The notes beneath the pieces were generated by a model. It was not told where the DNA came from. It made no database searches and worked only from the letters and a program-made list of their open reading frames with translations. The position numbers and the translations under genes were made by a program. From Trebonia sp963759545 (GTDB lineage Bacteria; Actinomycetota; Actinomycetes; Streptosporangiales; Streptosporangiaceae): a DNA stretch of 64,000 nucleotides. Shown piece after piece: positions 52,287 through 63,726 of this stretch (position 1 is its first letter; every line of letters begins with the position of its first letter). The stretch is taken from contig CAVXAB010000015.1 in NCBI GenBank assembly GCA_963759545.1, positions 1 through 64,000 on the forward strand, read 5' to 3'.

Positions 52287-52725
52287 CGCCAACCCCGGAG
52301 GCTCAAGAGAACCCGCCCCGGAAATCATTGTTACAAGTCTGTTATGTTCCGCTTCGGGCCTAAAGTCCAGCCTGACATTTGGCCTCGTAAGAGCTAGCGT
52401 TCATGCATGGCACTCGCCCGGGTCCGTGGTTGCGCCGGACAGGTCCGCCGAGCCGCGCAGGCGGCAAGCGGGTCTACCAGGCAAGCCGATGCCAGCCGCA
52501 GGCGAAGCGGTCCACGTAAGGCGACTTTTCGTCGTCCGATCACGGTGCGGCTTAGAAGTAAGTCCTGCCCCGCCGGGGGGCACATGACGTCCCCCGAACT
52601 ACGGGAGAAGGGCAGTAGTGGCCATGGAAGGCCGCGAACCTCTCAGCAGGCGGATGTGGGGTCGAAGACCAGGTCGGCCGGGCGAGTGCCCACTACCGGT
52701 AATCAAGGCCGTAGAGGGGATCGAG
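52287..52725 (+). other. Region between lpqB and hpf with a structured leader
   Basis: No gene is convincing; comF, usual here in mycobacteria, is not recognisable. Bases 52565-52615 fold as a multi-stem: CTGCCC (52565) pairs with GGGCAG (52610), enclosing GGGGG/CCCCC (52576 and 52591). It may be an RNA leader of hpf. Confidence 0.45.
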
Positions 52726-53595
52726 ATGGAAATCACCTTCAAAGGCAGGCACACCAGCGTTCCCGAGCGTTTCCGTAGGCACGCGACCGCGAAGCTGGCC
52801 AAGCTAGAGAAGCTCGATCACAACGCGATTCGGATCGACGTCGAGGTGTCGACGGAGCGCAACCCAAGGCAGGCCGACCGGAGCGAGCGGGTGGAGCTCA
52901 CGATCAGATCGCGGGGCCCTGCCATCAGGGCCGAAGCGGCGGCCGACGACCGTTACGCCGCCCTGGACCTCGCGTTCGCCAAGCTCGAGGGTCGGCTCCG
53001 CAAGATCGCCGAGCGGCGCAAGGTAAGAAGCGGGGGCCTGACGGTCCGCTCGACGGACGCGCTCACGGCGGTGGCGGCCGGGCCGGCCGACGCGAGGACC
53101 ATCGCGGCCGAGACGGCCGCGCTCGCGGACGTCGACATCCCGGCGATGCCCCGGCCCGACGACGCGGCCGTGCTGGCCGGCACGCCGGTCGGTCGCAAGG
53201 CGAACGGCAAGGGGAGCGGCAAGCCGAGCGCAAGGGCGGCCGCGAGGGTCGGCACCAGGCCGAACGGGCCACGCCGCCCGGAGGCGGTGGTGCCGCTCCC
53301 GGCCTTCCCGCGAGACGACGGCGCCGGCCACGACTTCGAGGGCTCCCGGGACGAGGCAGAAGCGGAGGCAACCTTCTCCGGGGTGCTGCCGATGCAGATG
53401 GTGGGCGACGGCCCGCTGATCGTCAGGGAGAAGTTCCACGCCTCGCACCCGATGACCATCGACGACGCGCTCCTGGAGATGGAACTCGTCGGGCACGACT
53501 GGTTCGCCTACCACGACAGCCAGTGCGGCAAGTTCAGCGTCGTCTACCGCCGCCGCGGCTACGACTACGGCGTCATCAGGCTCGTTGACGATTAG
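52726..53595 (+). CDS. hpf: Ribosome hibernation promoting factor, long form
   Basis: About 289 residues; ATG 52726 follows AGAGGGG, and longer frames from 52618 have no supporting conservation. The N-terminal domain (MEITFKGRHTSVPERFRRHA, DDRYAALDLAFAKLEGRLRK) is the S30AE fold that sits in the 30S decoding site. The C-terminal dimerisation domain (LIVREKFHASHPMTIDDALL, GHDWFAYHD, RRRGYDYGVIRLVDD) links two ribosomes as a 100S particle. The linker is long and Ala/Gly/Lys-rich. Length is at the upper end of the family. Confidence 0.95.
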   Translation: MEITFKGRHTSVPERFRRHATAKLAKLEKLDHNAIRIDVEVSTERNPRQADRSERVELTIRSRGPAIRAEAAADDRYAALDLAFAKLEGRLRKIAERRKVRSGGLTVRSTDALTAVAAGPADARTIAAETAALADVDIPAMPRPDDAAVLAGTPVGRKANGKGSGKPSARAAARVGTRPNGPRRPEAVVPLPAFPRDDGAGHDFEGSRDEAEAEATFSGVLPMQMVGDGPLIVREKFHASHPMTIDDALLEMELVGHDWFAYHDSQCGKFSVVYRRRGYDYGVIRLVDD

Positions 53596-53611
53596 AAATT
53601 GCAAAGCAATT

Positions 53612-53655
53612 GCGTACCGCCCCGGCTGGCACTGTCGGGGCGGTACGCGTAGCTT
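53612..53655 (+). terminator. Terminator of hpf
   Basis: A perfect 12-bp stem, GCGTACCGCCCC (53612-53623) with GGGGCGGTACGC (53637-53648), followed by a weak T-rich stretch (GTAGCTTTAG). Confidence 0.75.
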
Positions 53656-53709
53656 TAGTGACATGTCCTATCCTGTGCGTGAACTGCGAACGCTGCGGAA
53701 GGAGTGGCC

Positions 53710-54480
53710 GTGACCGAGCGGTCTCTTGCGGCCAAGAAAAATACGCCTGGCGTGCCCGCGTCGGGTCCAGTGCCTTCCGTCCCCCCGCCGGCAGAGCCCA
53801 GGGCGGGCACGGATCCGATCCGGGTGCTGATCGCGGACGACCATGCCCTCGTCCGCCGCAGCCTGGAGACGGTCCTGCAGGGGGAGCCGGGCCTTGAGCT
53901 GGTCGGCCAGGCCTCCGACGGCCAGGAGGCGGTGCAGATCGCCGGCGAGGTGGTGCCCGATGTCGTGCTCATGGACATCCGGATGCCCAAGATCACCGGC
54001 ATCGAGGCCGCGCGCCAGATGAAGGAGGTCGCCCCGTCCGCCAAGATCGTGATGCTGACGATCAGCGACGAGGAAGAGGACCTCTTCGAGGCGATCCGCG
54101 CGGGCGCGAGCGGCTACCTGCTCAAGGACATCCCGCTCGACGAGCTTGCCGACTCGGTGCGCGCCGTGTACGGCGGGCAGTCCCTGATCAACCCGTCGAT
54201 GGCGGGCAAGCTGCTCACCGAGTTCGCCACCCTGGCCCGCAGGGACGCCGAGGATGAGCCGGCCAAGCACGCGCCGGCACCGAAGCTGACCGAGCGCGAG
54301 ATGGAGGTGCTCCGCCTGGTGGCCCGCGGCATGAACAACCGCGACATCGCCAAGGAGCTGTTCATCTCGGAGAACACCGTGAAGAACCACGTGCGGAACA
54401 TCCTGGAGAAGCTGCAGATCCACTCCCGGATGGAAGCCGTGATGATCGCGGTGCGCGAGAAGCTGATCGAGATCAGCTAA
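53710..54480 (+). CDS. NarL/FixJ-family response regulator (orphan)
   Basis: About 256 residues. GTG 53710 is preferred over GTG 53704 because AAGGAG lies five bases before it. After a Pro-rich N-terminal extension of ~35 residues come the receiver (VLIADDHALVRRSLETVLQG, D89 in VVLMDIRMPK, Lys in GYLLKDIPL) and the LuxR-type HTH (LTEREMEVLRLVARGMNNRD, ENTVKNHVRNILEKL). No histidine kinase is adjacent. The position between hpf and secA is conserved in many actinomycetes. Its stop overlaps the convergent gene by four bases. Confidence 0.9.
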   Translation: MTERSLAAKKNTPGVPASGPVPSVPPPAEPRAGTDPIRVLIADDHALVRRSLETVLQGEPGLELVGQASDGQEAVQIAGEVVPDVVLMDIRMPKITGIEAARQMKEVAPSAKIVMLTISDEEEDLFEAIRAGASGYLLKDIPLDELADSVRAVYGGQSLINPSMAGKLLTEFATLARRDAEDEPAKHAPAPKLTEREMEVLRLVARGMNNRDIAKELFISENTVKNHVRNILEKLQIHSRMEAVMIAVREKLIEIS

Positions 54481-55841
54481 GCGCCCAGGTCCTTCAACGC
54501 CGCCGCAAGCGGTTGGGCCAAGTGAGTCGGCTGCACTCGTTCGGTGGCTACGGTCGAGCAACCGACCCACAGAGCCGCCTCCGCGAGCGCTCGCGCCATT
54601 GGCGCGACGGCCGCGGGCTTTTCCATGAGCACGTTCCTGGCGACGAGCGTGTTCCCCTCCCTGCCCGGGTCCACCCAGCCCACGATCCGGCCGCCGGCGA
54701 GCAGCGGCATCGTGAAGTAGCCGCGCTCGCGCTTCTCCTTCGGCACGTAGGGCTCGAACAGGTGGCGGTAGCCGAACATCCGCAGCGTCCGCTTCCTGTC
54801 CCAGATCAGCGAGTCGAACGGGGACAGCAGCGCCGTGCGGTGCGTGCCGCGCCCGCCCGCGCTGAGCCAGGCCAGCGCCGCCGGGTCGCCCCAGGCCGCC
54901 ACCGGCGCAGTGCCAGCCCGGGGGGACGACCCCCCGGAACCCCCCGCCCGGGCGCCAGGCACGGTCACCGGGACGAGCCCGGCCGCCGCGGCGGCCTCGT
55001 CGAGGTGCGGGCCGCTTCGCAGGCCCAGCCGGTACTCGTTGAGCCGCAGGTACTCGATGAAGTCCGCGTGGGTGGCCACGCCGAGCGCGCGGGTGGCGGT
55101 CCCGACCAGGTAGGACAGGCATTCCGCGTCGGTCGGCTCGCGGTCGATCAGTTCCTTCGGTATGACACGTTCCGGCAGGTCGTAGACGCGCCGCCAGCCG
55201 GTGCGCCGCACGCAGACCGCCCGGCCGGTGTCGAGGAGCCACTCGGCGGCGATCTTCACCTCCGACCAGTCCCACCACGGCCCGCCCGCCTTCGCGCCGC
55301 CGAGCTGGGTGGCCGTGAGCGGCCCCTCGTCGCGCAGCCGGGCGAGCACCACCTCGCAGGTGTCCTCGGAGACCTTGTGCCAGCGCTGCCCGCGCGCGGT
55401 GATGGCGCGCCGCCGCATGGCGTAGTACGGCCAGTCCGCGATCGGCAGTATGCAGGCCGCGTGCGCCCAGTACTCGAACGTCGTCGGCTTCTTCGCGGGC
55501 CAGTACGCGTTCTCCACCCTGTCCCGCCCGACCGGCCCGAGCCGCGCGTACGCGACGAGCTCGTGCGACCGGGCGAGCACCGAGATCGTGTCAAGCTGCA
55601 CGGCACTGACCCGCCGCAGCACCCCGGTCACGCCGCCGCGCCGCGCGCCGGCCCCGAGGAAACCCTGAGAGTAAAGGGTGATCCGCCGCACCTCGTCGGC
55701 GCTCAGTGCCGTCATCTCCCGGGGGTGCGGCCGACCGCCCCCGTAGTCCGCGGCGTCCGCGCCCGCTGCTGTTTCCTGATCATCCCGAACGGGTGCGGCT
55801 GACTTTCCCACGCCCATGACTGTAGCCGTCGGGTACGACAT
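54477..55841 (-). CDS. AlkZ/YcaQ-like winged-helix DNA glycosylase
   Basis: Up to 454 residues; the conserved part begins near MTALSADEVRRITLYSQGFL (ATG ~55715), so the true start may be there rather than at 55841. The catalytic QxD appears in VSAVQLDTISVLARSHELVA. TTFEYWAHAACILPIADWPY, PWWDWSEVKIAAEWLLDTG and LLSPFDSLIWDRKRTLRMFG are family segments. Such proteins excise alkylated bases or unhook crosslinks. A copy of the GC palindromic repeat (54918-54950) encodes an extra Gly/Ser-rich loop. It converges with the response regulator gene. Confidence 0.85.
   Translation of the reverse strand: MSYPTATVMGVGKSAAPVRDDQETAAGADAADYGGGRPHPREMTALSADEVRRITLYSQGFLGAGARRGGVTGVLRRVSAVQLDTISVLARSHELVAYARLGPVGRDRVENAYWPAKKPTTFEYWAHAACILPIADWPYYAMRRRAITARGQRWHKVSEDTCEVVLARLRDEGPLTATQLGGAKAGGPWWDWSEVKIAAEWLLDTGRAVCVRRTGWRRVYDLPERVIPKELIDREPTDAECLSYLVGTATRALGVATHADFIEYLRLNEYRLGLRSGPHLDEAAAAAGLVPVTVPGARAGGSGGSSPRAGTAPVAAWGDPAALAWLSAGGRGTHRTALLSPFDSLIWDRKRTLRMFGYRHLFEPYVPKEKRERGYFTMPLLAGGRIVGWVDPGREGNTLVARNVLMEKPAAVAPMARALAEAALWVGCSTVATERVQPTHLAQPLAAALKDLGA
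54918..54950 (-). repeat. GC palindromic repeat inside a coding region
   Basis: CCCGGGGGGACGACCCCCCG and the following bases match the short hairpin of the dispersed family. On the coding strand it gives GGSGGSSPRAG in the AlkZ-like protein, keeping the frame. Confidence 0.75.
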
Positions 55842-55901
55842 TCCGGCCCCACAGCCAGGCGATAGATGCCGCCCGCTTCGTTCAGCGAGCCCATCATTAA
55901 G

Positions 55902-55945
55902 CTTCGATATCTAAGACATTGACATCTAACTCTTAGATATCTAAG
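55902..55945 (+). promoter_or_regulatory. Promoter/operator of the ABC exporter operon
   Basis: CTTAGATATCTAAG at 55932-55945 is a perfect 14-base palindrome. A second near-copy, CTTCGATATCTAAG, lies at 55902-55915. TTGACA (55919-55924) with TAAGCT 17 bases on makes a promoter overlapping the operator. Repression by a PadR-, MarR- or TetR-type regulator is likely; none is encoded in the adjacent genes. Confidence 0.7.
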
Positions 55946-56007
55946 CTTCTGCTATCGCGGCGGCCGGCCCTCGGGCCGCCACGGCACAGCGAGAAGGGAC
56001 GTGCGCG

Positions 56008-56955
56008 ATGAGCGAAGCCGCAATTGAGGCCAACGGCCTGCGGAAGGCCTTCGGTGACGTGCTGGCGCTTGACGGGCTGAGCCTGGCAGTGCCCCCCGGA
56101 TCCGTGCTCGGGCTGCTCGGGCCGAACGGTTCCGGCAAGACCACCACCGTGTCCATCCTTGCCACCTCGCTGCGTCCGGACGCGGGCCGCGCGACCGTCG
56201 ACGGGCTCGACGTGGTGAAAGATGCGGCGCAGGTACGCCGCGTCATCGGCCTGGCCGGCCAGTTCGCGGCCGTGGACCCCAACTTGACCGGACGGGAGAA
56301 CCTCAGGCTGATCGGGCGGCTGTCCCGGGTGGGCCGCGCCCAGGCCAGGATCCGCGCCGACGAGTTGCTCGACAGCTTCGGGCTGAACGCGGCGGCGGGC
56401 CGGCTGGTACGCGGCTACTCGGGCGGGATGCGGCGCCGGCTCGACGTGGCCGCGGCGCTGCTGCACCGGCCGGCGGTGCTGTTCCTCGACGAGCCCACCA
56501 CCGGCCTTGACCCGGAGAGCCGCTTCGCGCTGTGGGACTCGGTGCGCGACCTCGCCAGGTCAGGCACCACCGTGCTGCTGACAACGCAGTACCTGGAAGA
56601 AGCCGACGCGCTGGCCGATCAGGTGGTGATCATCTCCGCCGGGCGGGTCGCCGACACCGGCACGCCCGCCGAGCTGAAGGCCAGGTTCGGCTCGATGGTC
56701 TTCCACCTGGACTTCGGCGGGCAGGAGGCCGCGGCGGCCGCGGAAACGGCGCTTGCCCGCGCGGGCTACCGGCCGCAGCGCGACGGCGCGGGCATCCAGG
56801 TCCGGTCCGCCACCGGTTCAGGCGAGCTCACCGGCGTGCTGCGCGCCCTGGACAGCCGGGCACCCGACCCGGTGTCCGTCGCGGTGCGCGAACCCACCAT
56901 GGACGACGTATTCCTCTCTCTCACCTCTCTCACCCGCGGAGGCGAAGCAGCATGA
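56008..56955 (+). CDS. ABC exporter ATP-binding protein (DrrA type)
   Basis: A 315-residue protein. Walker A is GLLGPNGSGKTTTV, the signature is YSGGMRRRLDVAAA, Walker B is VLFLDEPTTGLD and the switch is LLTTQYLEEAD. The extended C-terminus is typical of the daunorubicin-resistance subfamily. It pairs with the permease that overlaps its stop (ATGA). It is expected to drive export of a hydrophobic compound or drug under control of the palindromes upstream. Confidence 0.93.
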   Translation: MSEAAIEANGLRKAFGDVLALDGLSLAVPPGSVLGLLGPNGSGKTTTVSILATSLRPDAGRATVDGLDVVKDAAQVRRVIGLAGQFAAVDPNLTGRENLRLIGRLSRVGRAQARIRADELLDSFGLNAAAGRLVRGYSGGMRRRLDVAAALLHRPAVLFLDEPTTGLDPESRFALWDSVRDLARSGTTVLLTTQYLEEADALADQVVIISAGRVADTGTPAELKARFGSMVFHLDFGGQEAAAAAETALARAGYRPQRDGAGIQVRSATGSGELTGVLRALDSRAPDPVSVAVREPTMDDVFLSLTSLTRGGEAA

Positions 56956-57779
56956 GCACGATCGCAATCACGCCGCGCCCGGTCGCGGCCGGCCGCGTCG
57001 CGGCGGCGTCAAGCGCCGTCGCCAGCGCGCTCTCGGACACCGCCGACGTCGCCTGGCGCAACTTGCTGACTCAGTTGCGCACCCCGCAGGCGCTGGTGTT
57101 CGCCACCGTCCAGCCAGTGATCTTCGTGCTGCTGTTCCGGTACGCGTTCGGCGGCGCGATCCACGTGCCAGGCACGAACTACGTGGACTTCCTGATGCCG
57201 GGCATCTTCGCGCAGACGGTCGCCTTCGGCGCGGTCGGCACCGCGGTCGGGTTGTCCGGTGACCTGCGCACCGGCATCCTGGTCCGCTTCCGCACCCTGC
57301 CGATGTCCAGGATCGCCGTGCTCGGTGGCCGGACCGTCGCCGACCTGGCCCGCAACCTGCTGGTGGTCGCGGTCATGACCGGCGTCGGCTTCGCCGCCGG
57401 GTTCCGCAGCCCGCACGGCGCGGGCGGCCTGCTCGCCGCGCTCGGCCTGGTGGTCGCGTTCGGCTACGCGCTCTCCTGGGGCTTCGCGTCACTCGGCCTG
57501 CGGGTCAGCGACCCGGAAGCGGCGCAGGCCGCAGCGGTGCCCCTGATATTCCTGCTGGTCTTCACCTCCGCCGCCTTCGTGCCTTCGACGGCGATGCCCG
57601 GCTGGCTGCAGGCGTTCGGCACCCATCAGCCGGTCGACGCCCTGGTCAACGCGGAACGCGCGCTGATACTCGGCGGCCAGGCAGCACACGACGTGCTTAT
57701 CTCGCTGGCGTGGAGCGGGGGCATGCTAGTCGTGTTCGCCTTCTTCGCCGTCCGCACCTACGCCCGCATGGGCCGATAA
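56952..57779 (+). CDS. ABC-2 type exporter permease (DrrB type)
   Basis: A 275-residue protein with six hydrophobic segments. It has PQALVFATVQPVIFVLLFRY, NYVDFLMPGIFAQTVAFGAV, SGDLRTGILVRFRTLPMSRI and FVPSTAMPGWLQAFGTHQPV, which are family landmarks. The start overlaps the ATPase stop by four bases. It forms the membrane half of the exporter. Confidence 0.92.
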   Translation: MSTIAITPRPVAAGRVAAASSAVASALSDTADVAWRNLLTQLRTPQALVFATVQPVIFVLLFRYAFGGAIHVPGTNYVDFLMPGIFAQTVAFGAVGTAVGLSGDLRTGILVRFRTLPMSRIAVLGGRTVADLARNLLVVAVMTGVGFAAGFRSPHGAGGLLAALGLVVAFGYALSWGFASLGLRVSDPEAAQAAAVPLIFLLVFTSAAFVPSTAMPGWLQAFGTHQPVDALVNAERALILGGQAAHDVLISLAWSGGMLVVFAFFAVRTYARMGR

Positions 57780-57795
57780 CAGAAGGGATCAAGCA

Positions 57796-58179
57796 ATGGC
57801 AGTCGAACTGAACCACACCATCGTCCCAGCGCACGACCCGCAGGCATCGGCGCAGTTCCTCGCCGACATCCTCGGCCTGGTCGTCGATCCGCCGCTGGCG
57901 CACTTCACCCCGGTCACGCTGGCCAACGGGGTCAGCCTGGACTTCGATCACCACGACCACGTCGACGAGCACCACTACGCGTTCCAGCTGGGCGACGAGG
58001 AATTCGATGCCGCCTTCCGCCGGATCAGGGACAGGGGCATCACGTACTACGCCGACCCCGCCTGCCGCCAGCCCGGTCAGGTCTATGCAGGCAAGAACGG
58101 CCGCAGGGGCACCTATTTCCGTGACCCGAACGGCCACCTCATGGAGATCCTCACGCCGGTCGGTGCCGTGCCCGTCTAA
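57796..58179 (+). CDS. VOC (glyoxalase/bleomycin-resistance) superfamily protein
   Basis: A 127-residue protein of two beta-alpha-beta-beta-beta modules: LNHTIVPAHDPQASAQFLAD and RRGTYFRDPNGHLMEILTP, with H and E metal positions. It is 16 bases behind the permease gene, so probably in the same operon. It may bind or modify the compound that the exporter removes. Confidence 0.85.
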   Translation: MAVELNHTIVPAHDPQASAQFLADILGLVVDPPLAHFTPVTLANGVSLDFDHHDHVDEHHYAFQLGDEEFDAAFRRIRDRGITYYADPACRQPGQVYAGKNGRRGTYFRDPNGHLMEILTPVGAVPV

Positions 58180-58183
58180 CATC

Positions 58184-58230
58184 TGGGGGGCCGGGGGGCC
58201 ATCCGGGGGTCCAGGGGGCGGGCCCCCGGA
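58184..58230. repeat. Degenerate GC-rich palindromic repeat
   Basis: Runs of G and C (GGGGGGCCGGGGGGCC, then GGGGGCGGGCCCCCGG) fold back on each other and resemble the dispersed GC repeat, without the GACGAC core. It lies between the converging VOC and membrane protein genes and may act as a terminator. Confidence 0.45.
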
Positions 58231-58254
58231 AACTAATCGGCGCCTGCCGGCGTT

Positions 58255-58515
58255 CTAATACCAGTCTGTGCTCATCGCCTTGGAGAACAAGAGGACGAGG
58301 CAGCCGATGATGGCGACGCCAGCGCCGATCCAGAAGATGAGCCAGTCTGGCTTGGGAATGAAGGCGATTCCGCCGATGATGAAACCGATGATGACGACGA
58401 TGGTCCCGACCCAGGAGATGGGCCTGCCCGGGTTGTGCTCCAGGTGGCTGGAGCCGTGCGCCAGCGCTCCCGCGGTGCCCGTGCCCTCCACGGTGCCTGT
58501 TGCCTGCTCGGCCAC
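58255..58515 (-). CDS. Small HGxxx-type two-helix membrane protein
   Basis: An 86-residue protein. After a polar N-terminus (LAHGSSHLEHNPGRPISWVG) come two transmembrane helices (TIVVIIGFIIGGIAFI and LIFWIGAGVAIIGCLVLLFS). The 'HG...H..GR....W' pattern recurs in small actinobacterial membrane proteins of unknown role. It is divergent from secA; bases 58516-58679 hold both promoters. Confidence 0.75.
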   Translation of the reverse strand: MAEQATGTVEGTGTAGALAHGSSHLEHNPGRPISWVGTIVVIIGFIIGGIAFIPKPDWLIFWIGAGVAIIGCLVLLFSKAMSTDWY

Positions 58516-58679
58516 GACTCCTCCTCCAACCCAAAGCTGCCTATGCTGAGGTTGTCACGAAAATACCGCAACGAGGTCCGGGACTCGGTAGCGGGCCCCC
58601 ATCTCGCCTACCATGGCAGTCAAAGCCTGTCAGTTGATCCCACGTCCGATGAGTACTGCCGCAAGGAGCACGACGAAAA

Positions 58680-61811
<3,132 letters not shown>

Positions 61812-61814
61812 CCG

Positions 61815-61930
61815 CAGGGGGGACGACCCCCCTGCACCCCCCGAGCATGGGGGGGCTTCGCCCCCCCATATCCCCCCCACGGGGGGACGTCGCAAAAACC
61901 GCTCGCCCCCCGCGCTGTGGCTGAGGTTAG
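61815..61930 (+). repeat. Long copy of the GC-rich palindromic dispersed repeat
   Basis: It matches 21415-21530 along ~115 bp in the same orientation, including the CTCGCCCCCCGCGCTGTGGC plus TGAGGT end. It begins a few bases after the secA stop codon and could serve as its terminator. Confidence 0.85.
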
Positions 61931-61979
61931 GGCCCGGTGGTTGCTGTAGCAGGCGATCCACAACCCGGACCGCCCGCGG

Positions 61980-62450
61980 CTACGCCGCTTCGATGTCGGT
62001 GCAGAGCCATTGCCTGGGGTGCTCGGCGTGCTCGAGGCGGACGGCGAGGGCCCTGGTGCGCGGGCCGGTCACCACGACCATGGTCATCTCGATGACGCCG
62101 GGCGTCGGCCGCATGGTGAGCACGCGCAGCACCCTGGGCTTGTGCTCGCCGGTGAACAGCGGCATCAGCCGGTGCAGGTGAACGCTGCCGCGCTTGGACA
62201 GCCACGGCGTCAGCTGCCTGACCGGGCGGACGCCCGCCAGGCACTCGACGAGGAAGGCCGCGAACTGCCCGGGCAGCACGGCACCCGGGTCGGGCGCCTG
62301 CGGCTGCGCGTAGCTCGGGCGGGCCGGCTCGCTGCAGCGCGCGGGCTCCTGGTCGAGCGGCGGCCAGACGTCCGTGAGCGCGATGAGCTGGATCGCGGAT
62401 TCCTCCCCGTCGGCGGGGCCGCGGGACGCCAGGGCTGGCTCTACGGGCAT
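61980..62450 (-). CDS. Rv3235-family protein
   Basis: A 156-residue protein; ATG 62450 follows GGGGGAAACG. The conserved C-terminal half reads RPVRQLTPWLSKRGSVHLHR, RPTPGVIEMTMVVVTGPRTR and ALAVRLEHAEHPRQWLCTDI. This matches the small family encoded beside secA in actinobacteria. No catalytic residues are known for it. The N-terminus is Pro/Ala-rich and variable. Confidence 0.85.
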   Translation of the reverse strand: MPVEPALASRGPADGEESAIQLIALTDVWPPLDQEPARCSEPARPSYAQPQAPDPGAVLPGQFAAFLVECLAGVRPVRQLTPWLSKRGSVHLHRLMPLFTGEHKPRVLRVLTMRPTPGVIEMTMVVVTGPRTRALAVRLEHAEHPRQWLCTDIEAA

Positions 62451-62561
62451 CGTTTCCCCCTGGTTGTGGACGGGCCAGTGACAACTGCTTGCGCATTACA
62501 TCTACTCGCCCCCACCGACATTCCACCGCTGGCGACCATCGGCGGTCGCTAAGCTTTGCGC

Positions 62562-63113
62562 GTGGCGCACATAGCAGCGCAAGGTGGTGCCAGTGCCGCG
62601 GGGGCGGGGCCAAGGAAGCCGCGGGCGGTCAAGGCCAAGCCCAAGGAGACGGCCGCGAGCAGGTCCGCGACGGCGGCGGCCGCGAAGGGCAAGGCGTACC
62701 CGTTCACGGCCGATGCAGGCCGCGCCGCGAACATGCGGGGCAACCGCCGCGCCGACACCAAGCCCGAGCTGGCGCTGCGCGCCGCGCTGCACGCCAAGGG
62801 CTACCGCTACCGCAAGGACTTCCGGCTCGACCTGCCGCTGCGCCGGGTCCGCCCGGACATCGCGTTCACCAGCCGCAAGGTCGCCGTGTTCGTCGACGGC
62901 TGCTTCTGGCACGCCTGCCCGGACCACGGCAGCAAGCCGAAGAACAATGACTGGTACTGGTCGCCGAAGCTGGCCAGGAACGTCGAGCGTGACCGCGCCG
63001 CCGACGAGGCGCTCACGCAGGCCGGCTGGACGGTGGTCCGGCTCTGGGAGCACGTACCTCTCACGGAGGCGATAGACGCCGTGGTCGCCGCCGTCGGCCG
63101 GCCCCGACGGTAG
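62562..63113 (+). CDS. vsr: Vsr-type very-short-patch repair endonuclease, orphan
   Basis: About 183 residues. The start is uncertain (GTG 62562). After a basic, disordered ~50-residue extension comes the Vsr core: MRGNRRADTKPELALRAALH, YRKDFRLDLPLRRVRPDIAF (catalytic Asp), VAVFVDGCFWHACPDHGSKP (Cys/His zinc site) and NVERDRAADEALTQAGWTVV. Vsr enzymes nick at T:G mismatches arising from 5-methylcytosine. No Dcm-type cytosine methylase is in the window, so this copy is either orphaned or serves a distant methylase. Confidence 0.88.
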   Translation: MAHIAAQGGASAAGAGPRKPRAVKAKPKETAASRSATAAAAKGKAYPFTADAGRAANMRGNRRADTKPELALRAALHAKGYRYRKDFRLDLPLRRVRPDIAFTSRKVAVFVDGCFWHACPDHGSKPKNNDWYWSPKLARNVERDRAADEALTQAGWTVVRLWEHVPLTEAIDAVVAAVGRPRR

Positions 63114-63123
63114 CATTTCGGCC

Positions 63124-63612
63124 ATGCGCGTCTACCTGCCGTCCACGATGCCGGGCCTGGCCGACATTCTCACCAAGGGCGAGGCGGGCCCGGCCCCGCT
63201 GCGCGCCTTCGCGGTAACCCCGGCGCTGCGTGAGGCCTACGCGAGCGGTGACGACGAGGAGCTTGAGTACGTGGCGATGCTCGCGGCCGCCAAGCAGTCG
63301 CTCCGGCTGCTCGACGCCGACCCAGGTGCGCCGCGCCGCCGCGTCGTCCTCGCCGCCGACGTGTCCGATGCGCAGGTCAGCTGGCACGCGTACGACGACG
63401 AGCCCGCCGCGGTCCTGGTCGGCAGCGAGATCCAGGTCGGGACGATCGCCTCGGGTCACGTCGACGAGCTGGACGCGGTGCCCGACGTGGCCGCGGCGGC
63501 CGACGCGATCACCGCCGCCGACGCGGGCGACGACGACGCCTGCTTCGCGGTCGACTCCGCCGAGGCCCACGAGCTCGCCTGGTACGCGACCCAGGAACTC
63601 GAGTACCTCTAG
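63124..63612 (+). CDS. DUF6912-like protein
   Basis: A 162-residue protein starting MRVYLPSTMPGLADILTKGE. It is acidic, Ala/Asp-rich, soluble, with EEAHELAWYATQELEYL-type C-terminal residues. This matches a small actinobacterial family of unknown function in the secA neighbourhood. The gene begins 10 bases after the vsr stop. Confidence 0.7.
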   Translation: MRVYLPSTMPGLADILTKGEAGPAPLRAFAVTPALREAYASGDDEELEYVAMLAAAKQSLRLLDADPGAPRRRVVLAADVSDAQVSWHAYDDEPAAVLVGSEIQVGTIASGHVDELDAVPDVAAAADAITAADAGDDDACFAVDSAEAHELAWYATQELEYL

Positions 63613-63726
63613 CCCCGCCGGGAACCTGGCGGCACCCAGGGCCACTTCATCGAATGGCCCGGGCGCACCCAGGGCCAGTTAGCATGAGCGGGTTATCACG
63701 TTGTCCCGCTAGGGAAGGTGGCCAGC

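Noticed and set aside
52407..52778. A 123-codon frame as a comF remnant
   Set aside because: It shows none of the phosphoribosyltransferase-like or zinc motifs of ComF, and it overlaps the start of hpf out of frame.
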